The notes below the pieces were generated by a model. That model was not told the DNA's origin and searched no databases. It saw nothing but the letters and a program-made list of their open reading frames with translations. Below, piece after piece: positions 17,777-26,026 of a DNA stretch of 64,000 nt. A program made the translations under genes and the position numbers. How positions within the stretch are numbered: position 1 is the first letter of the stretch; every line of letters starts with the position of its first letter. Origin of the DNA: Streptomyces sp. NBC_01288 (lineage in GTDB: Bacteria; Actinomycetota; Actinomycetes; Streptomycetales; Streptomycetaceae); the NCBI RefSeq assembly GCF_035982055.1, contig NZ_CP108427.1, forward strand, positions 806,001 to 870,000, in the 5' to 3' direction.

Positions 17777-18297
17777 AGCAGGTCCAGCGCCCGCTCCCAG
17801 CCGAACTCCGGTCGCGCACCGCCCTCTTGGACCTCACCGGAGTACGGGTCCCCGAACCGCACACCCATCCCGCACAGCCGTACCAGGCTCTCCCGGTAGG
17901 CGGGGTGGGCCGCCAACGCGTCGGCCACACAAGGGAGTACGACGGTCGGGACACCCAGCCCGTACGCCTCGCACAGGGTGCCGAGGGCGAGGGTGTCCGC
18001 CGTACCGGCCGCCCATTTGTTGATGGTGTTGAAGGTGGCGGGCGCGACGATCACGGCGTCCGGCGGCGGGAACGGGCGCGGGTCGCCCGGCATTCGCCAG
18101 GCGGACCGGACGGGACGGCCGGTCTGTTCCTCGACGGCGGCGATGTCGAAGAAGCCGGACGCGGCGACCGGGGTCGCGATCACCCCGACCTCCCGGTCCG
18201 ACTCCTGTGCGGCGGCGATCAGTCGGCCGACATCGGCGGCGATCCCGGCGGCACAGACGACGACGTAGAGGAAGGGTCTTCCGTCGGGTTCGGTCAT
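17773..18297 (-). CDS. Flavoprotein (HFCD/EpiD-Dfp family)
   Basis: 174 aa FMN-binding protein of the homo-oligomeric flavin-containing Cys decarboxylase group. It has the N-terminal strand LYVVVCAAGIAADVGRLIAAA, the flavin-contact segment DAVIVAPATFNTINKWAAGTADTLAL and the PxMN-like region VVLPCVADALAAHPAYRESL, which is degenerate. It is much shorter than CoaBC, lacking the synthetase half, so it is not coenzyme A synthesis itself. Streptomyces have several such solo flavoproteins of unknown substrate. Confidence 0.82.
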   Translation of the reverse strand: MTEPDGRPFLYVVVCAAGIAADVGRLIAAAQESDREVGVIATPVAASGFFDIAAVEEQTGRPVRSAWRMPGDPRPFPPPDAVIVAPATFNTINKWAAGTADTLALGTLCEAYGLGVPTVVLPCVADALAAHPAYRESLVRLCGMGVRFGDPYSGEVQEGGARPEFGWERALDLL

Positions 18298-18328
18298 CCG
18301 GGAACCCTACTTGTCCAGCCTTCTGGGC

Positions 18329-18787
18329 CTACTGGAGCGGGAACGACCGGCCGCGCTCGGTCTCCGGCCGGGTCCCGAAGACGCGGCGGTCCTTCTCCTC
18401 GATGGCGAGGTCGTTGATGCTCGCCTCGCGCCGGGTCATCAGGCCGTGCTCGTCGAACTCCCACAGCTCGTTGCCGTACGACCGCCACCACTGCCCGTCG
18501 GCGTCCCGGCACTCGTACTGGAAGCGGACGGCGATGCGGTTGCCGTCGAAGGCCCACAGGTCCTTGCGGAGCGCGTACTCGTGCTCGCGGGCCCACTTCG
18601 CGGTGAGGAACTCGACGATCTCGGCGCGGCCGGTGACGAAGGTGTCCCGGTTGCGCCAGACGGAGTCCTCCGAGTAGGCGAGCGCCACCCGCTGCGGGTC
18701 GCGGGTGTTCCAGGCGTCCTCGGCGGCCTGGACCTTCCGGGCCGCGGTCTCACGGGTGAAGGGCGGGAGGGGAGGGCGGTCGGCCAT
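18329..18787 (-). CDS. NTF2-like/DUF1348 protein
   Basis: 152 aa small cone-shaped (NTF2/SnoaL) protein. Its sequence [41 protein letters not shown] and [30 protein letters not shown] matches the DUF1348 group, a widespread family with no confirmed reaction. ATG 18787 has GGAG upstream. It is divergent from a TetR gene, with twin palindromes between them, so TetR very likely represses it. Confidence 0.85.
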   Translation of the reverse strand: MADRPPLPPFTRETAARKVQAAEDAWNTRDPQRVALAYSEDSVWRNRDTFVTGRAEIVEFLTAKWAREHEYALRKDLWAFDGNRIAVRFQYECRDADGQWWRSYGNELWEFDEHGLMTRREASINDLAIEEKDRRVFGTRPETERGRSFPLQ

Positions 18788-18813
18788 GGTCGTCTCCAGA
18801 AGGGCGATAGGCG

Positions 18814-18829
18814 GAGAACGTACGTTCTC
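18814..18829. promoter_or_regulatory. TetR operator 1 (perfect 16-bp palindrome)
   Basis: GAGAACGTACGTTCTC is a perfect palindrome between the divergent NTF2-like and TetR genes. Its arms GAGAACG/CGTTCTC recur 34 bp away at 18848-18863. Confidence 0.8.
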
Positions 18830-18847
18830 TTTCTCGCTGCTAACGTA

Positions 18848-18863
18848 GAGAACGCCCGTTCTC
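18848..18863. promoter_or_regulatory. TetR operator 2
   Basis: GAGAACG-CC-CGTTCTC, the same 7-bp arms as operator 1 with a different 2-bp centre. Centre-to-centre distance is 34 bp, about three helical turns. Confidence 0.8.
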
Positions 18864-18890
18864 ACGTCAAGGAGCAGCCGAGGAGTGGTC

Positions 18891-19448
18891 GTGTCCATGG
18901 ACAGCGCAGTCGCCCGGGAGCAGGCGCTGGACGCCGCCGAGAAGCTGTTCTACGGGCGGGGCGTCCAGGCCGTCGGCATGGACGCCGTCCGCACCGCCTC
19001 CGGGCTCTCCCTCAAGCGGCTCTATCAACTCTTCCCCGCGAAGGAGGAGTTGGTGGAGGCGTATCTCGAACGGCGTGACCTGCGCTGGCGCGGACGCCTC
19101 GCCGAGCACGTCGAGCGCCACGATGATCCGCGGGAGCGGATTCCGGCCGTCTTCGACTGGCTGGAGGAGTGGTTCGCCGAGGCCGATTTCCGCGGGTGCG
19201 CGTGGATCAACTCGTACGGCGAACTGGGCGCGACCTCGGAGCGCGTGGTGGCCCAAGTGCGGGCGCACAAGCGGGCGTTCCGCGAGTATCTCACCGGGCT
19301 GGTGGCGGACGCGGGGCTGCCCGGCGTACTCGCCGGGCAGGTGTTCCTGCTGGCCGAGGGGGCCATGGTCACGGCGGGCATCACCGGGAGCGCGGAGCCT
19401 GCGGCGGAGGCACGGGAGGCGGCCCGTTCGCTGTCGCGGGCGCGCTGA
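18891..19448 (+). CDS. TetR/AcrR family repressor
   Basis: 185 aa. The N-terminal helix-turn-helix ([50 protein letters not shown]) is typical TetR; the C-terminal ligand domain contains [20 protein letters not shown], the pattern of the small subgroup that controls NTF2-like and isomerase-type genes. GTG 18891 has GAGGAG 5 nt upstream; GTG 18885 and ATG 18897 are in-frame alternatives. It probably represses itself and the divergent 18329 gene through the palindromes between them. Confidence 0.9.
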   Translation: MSMDSAVAREQALDAAEKLFYGRGVQAVGMDAVRTASGLSLKRLYQLFPAKEELVEAYLERRDLRWRGRLAEHVERHDDPRERIPAVFDWLEEWFAEADFRGCAWINSYGELGATSERVVAQVRAHKRAFREYLTGLVADAGLPGVLAGQVFLLAEGAMVTAGITGSAEPAAEAREAARSLSRAR

Positions 19449-19468
19449 GGTCGGGCGGGTCGGGCGGG

Positions 19469-20146
19469 TCAGACGGCGGCGAGTGCCGTGAGCTGAGCAC
19501 GGGCCTGGTTGAGGGAGGCCGCCGCCAGGTCCTCCAGGCCGGCCAGTTGGGGCGGGACGTCGACCCGGGTGAGTTCGGCGGCGACGAGGTGGAGGTTCTC
19601 CGACGGGACGCCCAGGTTGCCGAAGTAGGCCTTCAGGTAAGGCATTTGGAAGTCGAAGTGTTCGCGCGGGGTGCCGGGGCCGTATCCGCCGCCGCGTGCC
19701 ATGACCGCGACCACGCGGGTGTGCCGCAGGAGGCTCTCGCCGGTGTCCGGGTCGGTGAGCGCGCCCGGGAAGGTGACGCGGTCGATCCACGCCTTCAGGG
19801 TCGCGGGCACCGAGAAGTTGTACATCGGGACACCGAGCAACAGCGTGTCCGCGCCGAGGAGTTGGGTGATGTATGGGAGCGTCAGCTCCCACTCACGTTG
19901 TTCGGCCGCGCTCTCGATCAGCGCGGGGACCTTGGCGGGCGGGACGAATCCCTCGCGTTCCACCCGGCGGCCGAGGGTGGTGTAGGCGGGGCTGATCGGC
20001 GGCACCGGTGCGGCGGACAGGTCGAGGTGGCGGCAGTCCGCCGTGCTGCCGTGCGAAGCGTGCCAGGTCCGCGCGAAGGTATCGGTGAGTTGCCTGGTCA
20101 CGGAGTCGGCGGTCGTGTCGGCGCTGGAGTCGATGTGCAGCAGCAT
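19469..20146 (-). CDS. FMN-dependent NADH-azoreductase
   Basis: 225 aa flavodoxin-fold quinone/azo reductase (AzoR type). Signature segments are LLHIDSSADTTADSVTRQL (phosphate-binding loop), LLLGVPMYNFSVPATLKAWIDRVTFPG (FMN site) and AVMARGGGYGPGTPREHFDFQMPYLKAYFGNLG. ATG 20146. It reduces quinones or azo compounds with NAD(P)H and is often a redox-stress gene. It is divergent from an ECF sigma factor gene, with 68 bp between the two starts. Confidence 0.92.
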   Translation of the reverse strand: MLLHIDSSADTTADSVTRQLTDTFARTWHASHGSTADCRHLDLSAAPVPPISPAYTTLGRRVEREGFVPPAKVPALIESAAEQREWELTLPYITQLLGADTLLLGVPMYNFSVPATLKAWIDRVTFPGALTDPDTGESLLRHTRVVAVMARGGGYGPGTPREHFDFQMPYLKAYFGNLGVPSENLHLVAAELTRVDVPPQLAGLEDLAAASLNQARAQLTALAAV

Positions 20147-20214
20147 GGTGTGGTCACCTCGGTCGGTTCGGGTTCGTCGGACAGGTGACGGAGCACGGCG
20201 AGGAAAGGTGACCC

Positions 20215-21090
20215 ATGCGGGGGCACGACGAGTTGGCGGAGCGGTTCGAGGAGCGCCGAGGGCGGCTGCGGGCGGTCGCGTACCGGATGCTGGGTTCGCT
20301 CGGTGAGGCGGACGACGCGGTGCAGGAAGCCTGGCTCCGGCTCAGCCGTACGGGCGGCGGCATCGACAACCTCACCGCCTGGCTGACGACGGTCGTCTCC
20401 CGTATCTGCCTGGACATGCTCCGCTCACGCGCGTCCCGACGGGAGGATCCCTACGGCGACGACCCGCCTGAGTCGAGCGCCGACGAGCTGCCCGAGGACG
20501 AGGCCGTGCTCGCCGACTCGGTGGGGCTCGCGCTGCTGGTGGTGCTGGACACGCTGGGTCCGGCGGAGCGGGTCGCGTTCGTGCTGCACGACCTGTTCGC
20601 GGTGCCGTTCGACAGCGTCGCCGCGGTCTTGGACCGGTCCCAGCCCGCCGCGAAGAAGCTCGCCAGCCGGGCCCGGCACAAGGTGCGGGGCACGCCGGTG
20701 GTGCCGGGCGCCGAACTCGACCGGCACCGGGAGGTCGTCGAGGCGTTCCTGTCCGCCGCGCGGGGCGGTGATCTCGGCGCGCTCCTCGACGTGCTCGCCC
20801 CCGATGTCGTCCGGCACGCCGACCCCGCCGTGCTGCCGCCGGGTGTGGCGGCCGAGCTGCGCGGCGCCCGGGCGGTCGCGGAGGGGACGGTACTGCTGCG
20901 GCACCGGACGCGGTACGCGACCGTCGCCCTCGTCGACGGGGACGCGGGGATCGTGGTCACGCCGGGGGGACGGTTGCTGCTCGCTCTCCGGGTGCGGGTC
21001 GAGGGTGGGCGGGTCGCCGCGTACGAGGTGGTCGCGGGGCGGGCGGGGTTGCGGGGAGTCGAGGTCGGGGTGCTTGGGGTGGTGGGTTGA
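20215..21090 (+). CDS. ECF sigma factor with C-terminal SnoaL-like domain (SigJ type)
   Basis: 291 aa. Region 2 (RLRAVAYRMLGSLGEADDAVQEAWLRLSR, LTAWLTTVVSRICLDMLRSR) and region 4 (LGPAERVAFVLHDLFAVPFDSVAAVLDRSQPAAKKLASRARHKV) are complete. Residues about 170-291 form an NTF2/SnoaL-like domain (VVEAFLSAARGGDLGALLDVLAPDVV), as in the SigJ/ECF41 groups, where the C-terminal domain itself controls sigma activity, so no anti-sigma gene is needed. In those groups the target is often an adjacent oxidoreductase; here that is the divergent azoreductase. Confidence 0.9.
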   Translation: MRGHDELAERFEERRGRLRAVAYRMLGSLGEADDAVQEAWLRLSRTGGGIDNLTAWLTTVVSRICLDMLRSRASRREDPYGDDPPESSADELPEDEAVLADSVGLALLVVLDTLGPAERVAFVLHDLFAVPFDSVAAVLDRSQPAAKKLASRARHKVRGTPVVPGAELDRHREVVEAFLSAARGGDLGALLDVLAPDVVRHADPAVLPPGVAAELRGARAVAEGTVLLRHRTRYATVALVDGDAGIVVTPGGRLLLALRVRVEGGRVAAYEVVAGRAGLRGVEVGVLGVVG

Positions 21091-21242
21091 GGCGGGCGGG
21101 CTGGAGGGATCGGCTTCGCGGCAGGAGGAGGTGGTTCGGCGGGCCGGCCAGCGCCTCCTCAGGAACCGCTCGGCCCAGCCCGCCCGCCACCGCACTCAGG
21201 AACCGGTCACCCGGCAGCCCTGCCCCCTGCGGAGCAGCCCGC

Positions 21243-21449
21243 TCAGCCCACCGCCCTGTCCGACACCGTGATCGCGCTCACCGGGCAGGCCCGTGCCGCC
21301 TCCCTGAGCATCGGGTCGTCGGTGTCCTCCTTGCCCGGCAGCACCGTGCTGTAGCCGTCGTCGTCCTGGGTGAAGACGCTCGGGGCGGCCAGGGCGCACT
21401 GGCCCGCCCCGATGCAGATGTCCGTGTCGATGTGAATTTCCGTGTGCAT
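21243..21449 (-). CDS. [3Fe-4S] ferredoxin
   Basis: 68 aa. Cys residues in CIGAGQC (12, 18) and ACPVSAI (about 56) give the C-x5-C...C-P pattern of single-cluster actinobacterial ferredoxins, with Ala/Gly where a fourth Cys would make 4Fe-4S. It lies 13 nt after the P450 gene on the same strand, so it is almost certainly that enzyme's electron donor. Confidence 0.92.
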   Translation of the reverse strand: MHTEIHIDTDICIGAGQCALAAPSVFTQDDDGYSTVLPGKEDTDDPMLREAARACPVSAITVSDRAVG

Positions 21450-21462
21450 GGAGCGCAGCCTC

Positions 21463-22686
21463 TTACCAGGTCACGGGGAGTTCCAGCATCCCCTGGATCG
21501 TGTCGCCGGGTTTGAAGGGGATCTCCTCCGCCGGCACGGCCAGGCTCAGCGTGGGCAGCCGCTCGAAGAGGCTGCGCAGGGCGATCTCCAGTTCGGCGCG
21601 GGCGAGGTTCTGGCCGAGGCACTGGTGGATGCCGAAGCCGAACGAGACGTGATGGCGGGTGGGCCGGTGCCAGTCCAGGGTGTCCGGGGCGGTGTAGACG
21701 TCCTCGTCGCGGTTGATGACCGCGGCCGAGAAGATCACGCCCTCGCCGGCCCGGATCGTCGTGCCGTCCACCTCGATGTCCTCAAGGGCCTGCCGCATCA
21801 ACCCGTCCACGATGGAGAGCGACCGCATCAGTTCCTCGACCGCGTCGGGCAACAGCCCCGGATCTTCCCGGAGTTCAGCGAGCCGCTCGGGGTGGAGCAG
21901 CAGCGTGTAGGTGCCCAGGGAGATCATGTTGGCGGTCGTCTCGTGGCCCGCGACGAGGAGGATGATCGCGAGGGAGATCAACTCCGCGCGGTCCAGCGCC
22001 CCTTCGCTCAGCCGGTCCCGGACGAGTTCGTCCAGCAGCCCACCGCCGGGACTCCGCTGCTTGCGGTCGATCAACTCGCCCAGATACGCCTCCAGTTGAT
22101 CGCGGGCGTCCTGGCTGTCCTCGGCCTTCGGACCGCGCAGCAGGCGCCGGGACTGGGCCTCGAAGAACTCGTGGTCGGAGTACGGGACGCCGAGCAGCGC
22201 GCAGATCACCATCGAGGGGACGGGCAGCGCGAACGCGGGCACCAGGTCAGCGGTCGGACCCTGGGCGATCATCGCGTCGAGCCGTTCGTCGACGATCCGC
22301 TGGATGTCGGGCCGCATCGCCGTGGCGCGTTTGACGGTGAAGGCGGGGATCATCATCCGCCGCTGGGTGCGGTGCTTGGGGTCGTTCTCGCCGAGCAGGG
22401 CGACCTTGCGGTTCCGGACCGCCGCGAACCGTTCGTTGGTCGCGGGGAAATCGGCCCGGCTGCGGTCGGAGGACAGCCGCTGGTCGGCCAGCAGGGCACG
22501 GGCGGCGGCGTGCCCGGTGACGAGCCATGCCGTGCGGCCGTCGTAGAGCGTGATGCGGGTCAGAGGGCGGGCGCTGCGGAGGGGGTCGTAGCCGGCGGGC
22601 GGGTGGTAGGGGCAGGTGCGGTCCTGCGGGAAGGAGACGGGTTCGGGCTGGTCGGTCCGGTCCGTCAGTTCCGTCAGATCCGTCAT
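21463..22686 (-). CDS. Cytochrome P450 (CYP105-like)
   Basis: 407 aa monooxygenase. The I-helix oxygen-activation motif is AGHETT (about 242-247), the K-helix ExxR is EELMR, and the heme loop is FGFGIHQCLGQNLAR with the cysteine ligand. All key residues are intact. ATG 22686 has GAGG upstream and gives the normal family length; ATG codons further upstream lack a ribosome binding site. The overall pattern (QDRTCPYHPPAGYD, LLDELV) suggests the CYP105 family, which oxidises diverse drugs and polyketides. The ferredoxin follows directly. Confidence 0.93.
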   Translation of the reverse strand: MTDLTELTDRTDQPEPVSFPQDRTCPYHPPAGYDPLRSARPLTRITLYDGRTAWLVTGHAAARALLADQRLSSDRSRADFPATNERFAAVRNRKVALLGENDPKHRTQRRMMIPAFTVKRATAMRPDIQRIVDERLDAMIAQGPTADLVPAFALPVPSMVICALLGVPYSDHEFFEAQSRRLLRGPKAEDSQDARDQLEAYLGELIDRKQRSPGGGLLDELVRDRLSEGALDRAELISLAIILLVAGHETTANMISLGTYTLLLHPERLAELREDPGLLPDAVEELMRSLSIVDGLMRQALEDIEVDGTTIRAGEGVIFSAAVINRDEDVYTAPDTLDWHRPTRHHVSFGFGIHQCLGQNLARAELEIALRSLFERLPTLSLAVPAEEIPFKPGDTIQGMLELPVTW

Positions 22687-22761
22687 GGAAGACCTCGCAG
22701 ACGAAGAGTGCGTCTTGCCGATCTTCATTAGATGCCCGAGGCACCTATAGGGCCACCTCAA

Positions 22762-22799
22762 GTTCGGCCAGATCGGTGGTGCCTACAATCTGGCCGAAC
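22762..22799. promoter_or_regulatory. Long inverted repeat upstream of the P450 gene
   Basis: GTTCGGCCAGAT (22762-22773) and ATCTGGCCGAAC (22788-22799) are perfect 12-bp arms around 14 bp, 76 nt upstream of the P450 start. It could be an operator or a terminator of the upstream minus-strand gene; there is no T-run. Confidence 0.5.
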
Positions 22800-22849
22800 C
22801 CGATGGCCCCGGCCGACCCGACGATCACGGTCGTGGGACCGGTCCAATG

Positions 22850-23308
22850 TCACCCGCCCGCGACCGGAGTCCCGCCGTCCGCCGGGGCGAAGGCCAGGAA
22901 CACGGCGAGGCTGTCCTCGTACACGTGATGACGGACGATCAGCCCCTCCCGGACGGTGAGACGAAGGGCGAACCTGGCGCGATACGACCGTCCGGTGGGG
23001 CCGGCGGTCAGCCGGATCTCGCCGAGAACCACCGCGTCCTCGCCGTCGACCAGGACGCGCTCGATCTCCGTGCCCGCCTGTCCCGGCACATGGTGGGCGG
23101 CGAGCTCCCGGAAGTGGTCGGCGGCGTCGGCTCGGGTGGCGCGGTGCCGGATCCACGGAGTGGCGGAGCCGCCGTGCGCGTCCTCGGGCCAGTCGAGCCT
23201 CCAGTCGACGTGCTCGGCGTACAACTCGGCGATGCGCTCGGGCTCGGCGTGGCCGATGCGGTGCAGGAGGTCTTCTACGACGGTGCGGGTGGTCGGGGTC
23301 GTGGACAT
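22850..23308 (-). CDS. SnoaL/NTF2-like protein
   Basis: 152 aa single-domain protein with the ketosteroid-isomerase-like fold (VEDLLHRIGHAEPERIAELYAEHVDWRLDWPED, ERVLVDGEDAVVLGEIRLTAGPTGRSYRARFALRLTVREGLIVRHHVYEDSLAV). Such proteins include isomerases and hydrolases; the reaction cannot be read from sequence. ATG 23308 has GGGAG upstream. It lies upstream of the P450-ferredoxin pair on the same strand, separated by the large inverted repeat. Confidence 0.82.
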   Translation of the reverse strand: MSTTPTTRTVVEDLLHRIGHAEPERIAELYAEHVDWRLDWPEDAHGGSATPWIRHRATRADAADHFRELAAHHVPGQAGTEIERVLVDGEDAVVLGEIRLTAGPTGRSYRARFALRLTVREGLIVRHHVYEDSLAVFLAFAPADGGTPVAGG

Positions 23309-23505
23309 CGGGCGCTCTCCCTCGGCCGGTGATCGTGCGGGGTGCCGACTGTTCCGGAGAGTCCGTTCCGGTGCGATTACCTCCGAGGTCATCACCCGGT
23401 GGAGGGGGCGTGGCCGAAGAGAGCCGCGGTATGGATGAATCACGCACCGGCTGGTGTTGAATCTCGGTGCCAGACAGCCGTAGAACGCGAGATGGGACGA
23501 ATGAC

Positions 23506-23955
23506 ATGCCTCTTGAGGGCGAGTACGAACCCAGCCCGTCGCAGTGGGTACGCGACCAGGTCGAGCTGTACGAGAGCTCCGGCGGCACCAAGGGGACAAC
23601 GTTGGCGGACACCGGTCTGCCCGTCATCCTGCTGACGACGGTGGGCGCCAAGAGCGGGAAGATCCGCAAGACCCCGCTGATGCGTGTCGAGCACGACGGG
23701 GTCTACGCCGTCGTCGCCTCGCAGGGCGGCGCGCCCACGCATCCGGTCTGGTACTTCAACGTCCAGGCCGATCCGCACGTCGAGCTTCAGGACGGACCGG
23801 AGAAGTGGGACCTGACGGCCCGCGAGGTCACCGGCGACGAGAAGGCCACGTGGTGGGAGCGAGCGGTGGCCGCGTACCCCCCGTATGCCGAGTACCAGAC
23901 GAAGACGGACCGGCAGATCCCGGTGTTCGTCCTCGAACCGGCCGCCGGAAGCTGA
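23506..23955 (+). CDS. Deazaflavin (F420)-dependent nitroreductase family protein
   Basis: 149 aa split-barrel protein of the DDN group, which uses reduced coenzyme F420 to reduce quinones or nitro compounds. The family signature is [40 protein letters not shown]. The N-terminus [24 protein letters not shown] is also typical. ATG 23506 is preferred because the conserved protein begins there; an upstream GTG adds 13 residues with no support. F420 use marks an actinomycete. A strong terminator follows at 24040. Confidence 0.9.
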   Translation: MPLEGEYEPSPSQWVRDQVELYESSGGTKGTTLADTGLPVILLTTVGAKSGKIRKTPLMRVEHDGVYAVVASQGGAPTHPVWYFNVQADPHVELQDGPEKWDLTAREVTGDEKATWWERAVAAYPPYAEYQTKTDRQIPVFVLEPAAGS

Positions 23956-24035
23956 CTCCTGGAGGCCGGCTCCGGCCCGGGGAAAGTTTCTTGTTTCCGG
24001 GGCGCATGAACCGGTGACCGTTGGGCATCCGACGT

Positions 24036-25007
24036 TCAGGCCCCGCCGCGCTCCCCCGTCGCGGCGGGGCTTTTCCGTGCCTCCTCCACCGGCCGGTCGG
24101 TGATGTCCAGGAAGATCTCGCCGGCCTCGGACACCGCCTCGCCGAGCGACCGCTTGATGCGCACCGAGACCTCCTCGACCCGCTCGCTGTCCATCCCGGG
24201 GACCAGGTCGATCCGGGCGGCGACCATCGTCGAGTCGAGCCCCATCCGCATCGTGAACAGTGCCTCCACGCTGTCGATCTCGGGCTCGGCCGCCAGCAAC
24301 GAGCGGATCCTGTCGCTCAGTTCGGGGTCGACGGCCTCGCCGATGAGCTGGTCGCGGGCGTCGCGGCCGAGGCGGTAGGCGACGTAGCCGAGCAGCATGC
24401 CGATCGCGATCGACGCGGACGCCTCCCACACCACCTGCCCGGTGATCATGTGCAGCGCCATGCCGATGATGGCGAGGGTCACGCCGAGCACGGCCGTGCC
24501 GTCCTCCGCCACGACCGTCCGCAGCGCGGGGTCGCGCAGCGCGTCCATGCCACCGCCCTGGGCGCGCACCTGGTGCAGGGCCCGCAGGAGGGAGATCCCC
24601 TCCACGACCAGGGCGACGGCGAGCACGATCAGGCCCACCAGATAGCCGGTGGACGTCTCCTCCGCGCCGTTGCGCAGGGCCTCGATCCCCTGGAAAACGG
24701 AGAAGCAGGCGCCCATCACGAAGATTCCGACGGCCGCGAGCAGCGACCAGAAGAACCGCTCCTTGCCGTAGCCGAAGGGGTGCCGCTGGTCGGCGGGGCG
24801 GCGGCTGCGGCGCAGGGCCGCGAGGAGGAAGACCTCGTTGAGGCTGTCGGCCACCGAGTGCGCGGCCTCCGAGAGCAGCGCGGGCGACCCCGCGACCAGA
24901 CCTCCGACGGCCTTGGCTGCCGCGATCACCAGGTTGGCGGCGAGCGCGACGAGAACGGTGACCCGGGTCTTCCGGTCGGATGCGTGGTCGGCAGCTGTGT
25001 CGCTCAT
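24036..25007 (-). CDS. Cation diffusion facilitator family metal exporter
   Basis: 323 aa. Six membrane helices; metal-site residues are in SEAAHSVADSLNEVFL (helix 2, H-x3-D) and the acidic/His residues of helix 5 (VLGVTLAIIGMALH). The cytoplasmic C-terminal domain (SDRIRSLLAAEPEIDSVEALFTMRMGLDSTMVAARIDLVPG) is the metal-regulated dimerisation domain. It exports Zn, Mn or Fe by proton exchange. ATG 25007. Its last codons contain the terminator hairpin of the opposing gene. Confidence 0.92.
   Translation of the reverse strand: MSDTAADHASDRKTRVTVLVALAANLVIAAAKAVGGLVAGSPALLSEAAHSVADSLNEVFLLAALRRSRRPADQRHPFGYGKERFFWSLLAAVGIFVMGACFSVFQGIEALRNGAEETSTGYLVGLIVLAVALVVEGISLLRALHQVRAQGGGMDALRDPALRTVVAEDGTAVLGVTLAIIGMALHMITGQVVWEASASIAIGMLLGYVAYRLGRDARDQLIGEAVDPELSDRIRSLLAAEPEIDSVEALFTMRMGLDSTMVAARIDLVPGMDSERVEEVSVRIKRSLGEAVSEAGEIFLDITDRPVEEARKSPAATGERGGA
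24040..24074 (+). terminator. Rho-independent terminator of the nitroreductase gene
   Basis: Perfect 11-bp stem GCCCCGCCGCG / CGCGGCGGGGC, loop of 9 nt, followed by TTTT. It lies 85 nt past the nitroreductase stop and inside the last codons of the opposing CDF gene. Confidence 0.88.
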
Positions 25008-25024
25008 CTACGCCGACTGCCCCT

Positions 25025-25045
25025 GAGGGTGCTGCTCACACCCTC
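25025..25045. promoter_or_regulatory. Inverted repeat upstream of the CDF exporter
   Basis: GAGGGTG-CTGCTCA-CACCCTC, perfect 7-bp arms, 18 nt upstream of the CDF exporter start and in the divergent region shared with the DUF4235 gene. A possible operator. Confidence 0.4.
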
Positions 25046-25125
25046 TACCGGAGGACCGGTTTCGATGGCACCGTCGGGGTGCCGAGCGTGCCGACCCGCC
25101 CGTTCGTCCGCAGAAGGAGATCAGC

Positions 25126-25428
25126 GTGGCCAAGATCAAGAAGAAGAAACTCCCCCTCGTCTACCAGCCCGTCGGTCTCGTCCTGGGCCTGGTGAGCGGT
25201 GCCCTCGCGGGCCGTGCCTTCCGCGCCACGTGGAAGGCGGTACGGCACGAGGACAACGCCCCCGACCCGCTGGACCGGGACCGCGGCTGGGCCGAGATCC
25301 TGCTCGCCGCCGCGCTCCAGGGCGCCCTGTTCGCGGTGGCGCGCAGCGCGGCGGACCGCACCGGCGCGAAGGCCATCGAACGCTCGACCGGGATCTGGCC
25401 GGCGAAGGACAAGGGCGGCCGGGAGTAG
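25126..25428 (+). CDS. DUF4235 membrane protein
   Basis: 100 aa small actinobacterial membrane protein. A basic N-terminus (MAKIKKKKLP) is followed by one helix (LVYQPVGLVLGLVSGALAGRAF) and a second weaker one (WAEILLAAALQGALFAVARSAADRTGAKA). It matches DUF4235, whose function is unknown. GTG 25126 has AAGGAGA 8 nt upstream. Confidence 0.88.
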   Translation: MAKIKKKKLPLVYQPVGLVLGLVSGALAGRAFRATWKAVRHEDNAPDPLDRDRGWAEILLAAALQGALFAVARSAADRTGAKAIERSTGIWPAKDKGGRE

Positions 25429-25465
25429 GGCAGTTGGGGACCGGGGCGGCCGGGACCGAGGTCGC

Positions 25466-25858
25466 TCAGACCGGATCGGCGGCCGTCGGCGGTACCGGGC
25501 GGAGCGTGAAGGAGTGGCCGGCCGGGTCCGCGTACACGCGCTCCTCGTACGGGCCCGGCATGTCCTTGGTCTCCAGCGGGCGGCCGCCGAGTCCGACGAT
25601 CCGGCGCTCGGCCTCGTCCATGTCCTCCACCAGGAAGTCCAGGTGGACCTGTTGGTTGTTCTCGGCGCGGGGCCAGCTCGGCGGGGTGGCGCTGAGGTCC
25701 CGGCGGAACGCCAGCCGGGTCCCGTCGGCGCCCCTGATCTCCACCTGGTCGAGGGTGATGTCCGTCTGCTCGCCGTCCAGCAACTCCGTGTAGAACACGG
25801 CGAGTTTCTCCGGCTCGACCGCGTCGAGCACCACGAAGCTAGCGTTGACCAATGCCAT
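25466..25858 (-). CDS. VOC (glyoxalase/bleomycin resistance) family protein
   Basis: 130 aa with two beta-alpha-beta-beta-beta halves (SFVVLDAVEPEKLAVFYTELLDG; QVHLDFLVEDMDEAERRIVGLGG; RVYADPAGHSFTLRPVPP). The family includes glyoxalases, dioxygenases and drug-binding proteins. Possible metal ligands His (QVHLDF) and a late His (AGHSF) are present. ATG 25858 has GGAGG upstream. No partner gene is evident. Confidence 0.88.
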   Translation of the reverse strand: MALVNASFVVLDAVEPEKLAVFYTELLDGEQTDITLDQVEIRGADGTRLAFRRDLSATPPSWPRAENNQQVHLDFLVEDMDEAERRIVGLGGRPLETKDMPGPYEERVYADPAGHSFTLRPVPPTAADPV

Positions 25859-26026
25859 GTGTCCTCCGAAGACTGGGGCGGGCAAGGGTCGAGTCCGGTT
25901 GCCTCGCCCCCAACGGATATCCCCGTTCCGCGAGTTGATGCCGACGACCGGCGTCGATCAACGAACGTGCAACAACCGCACGGCTCCCCTGGTTCGGGTG
26001 GGACACGGGATGCGAGGGTGAGACGG

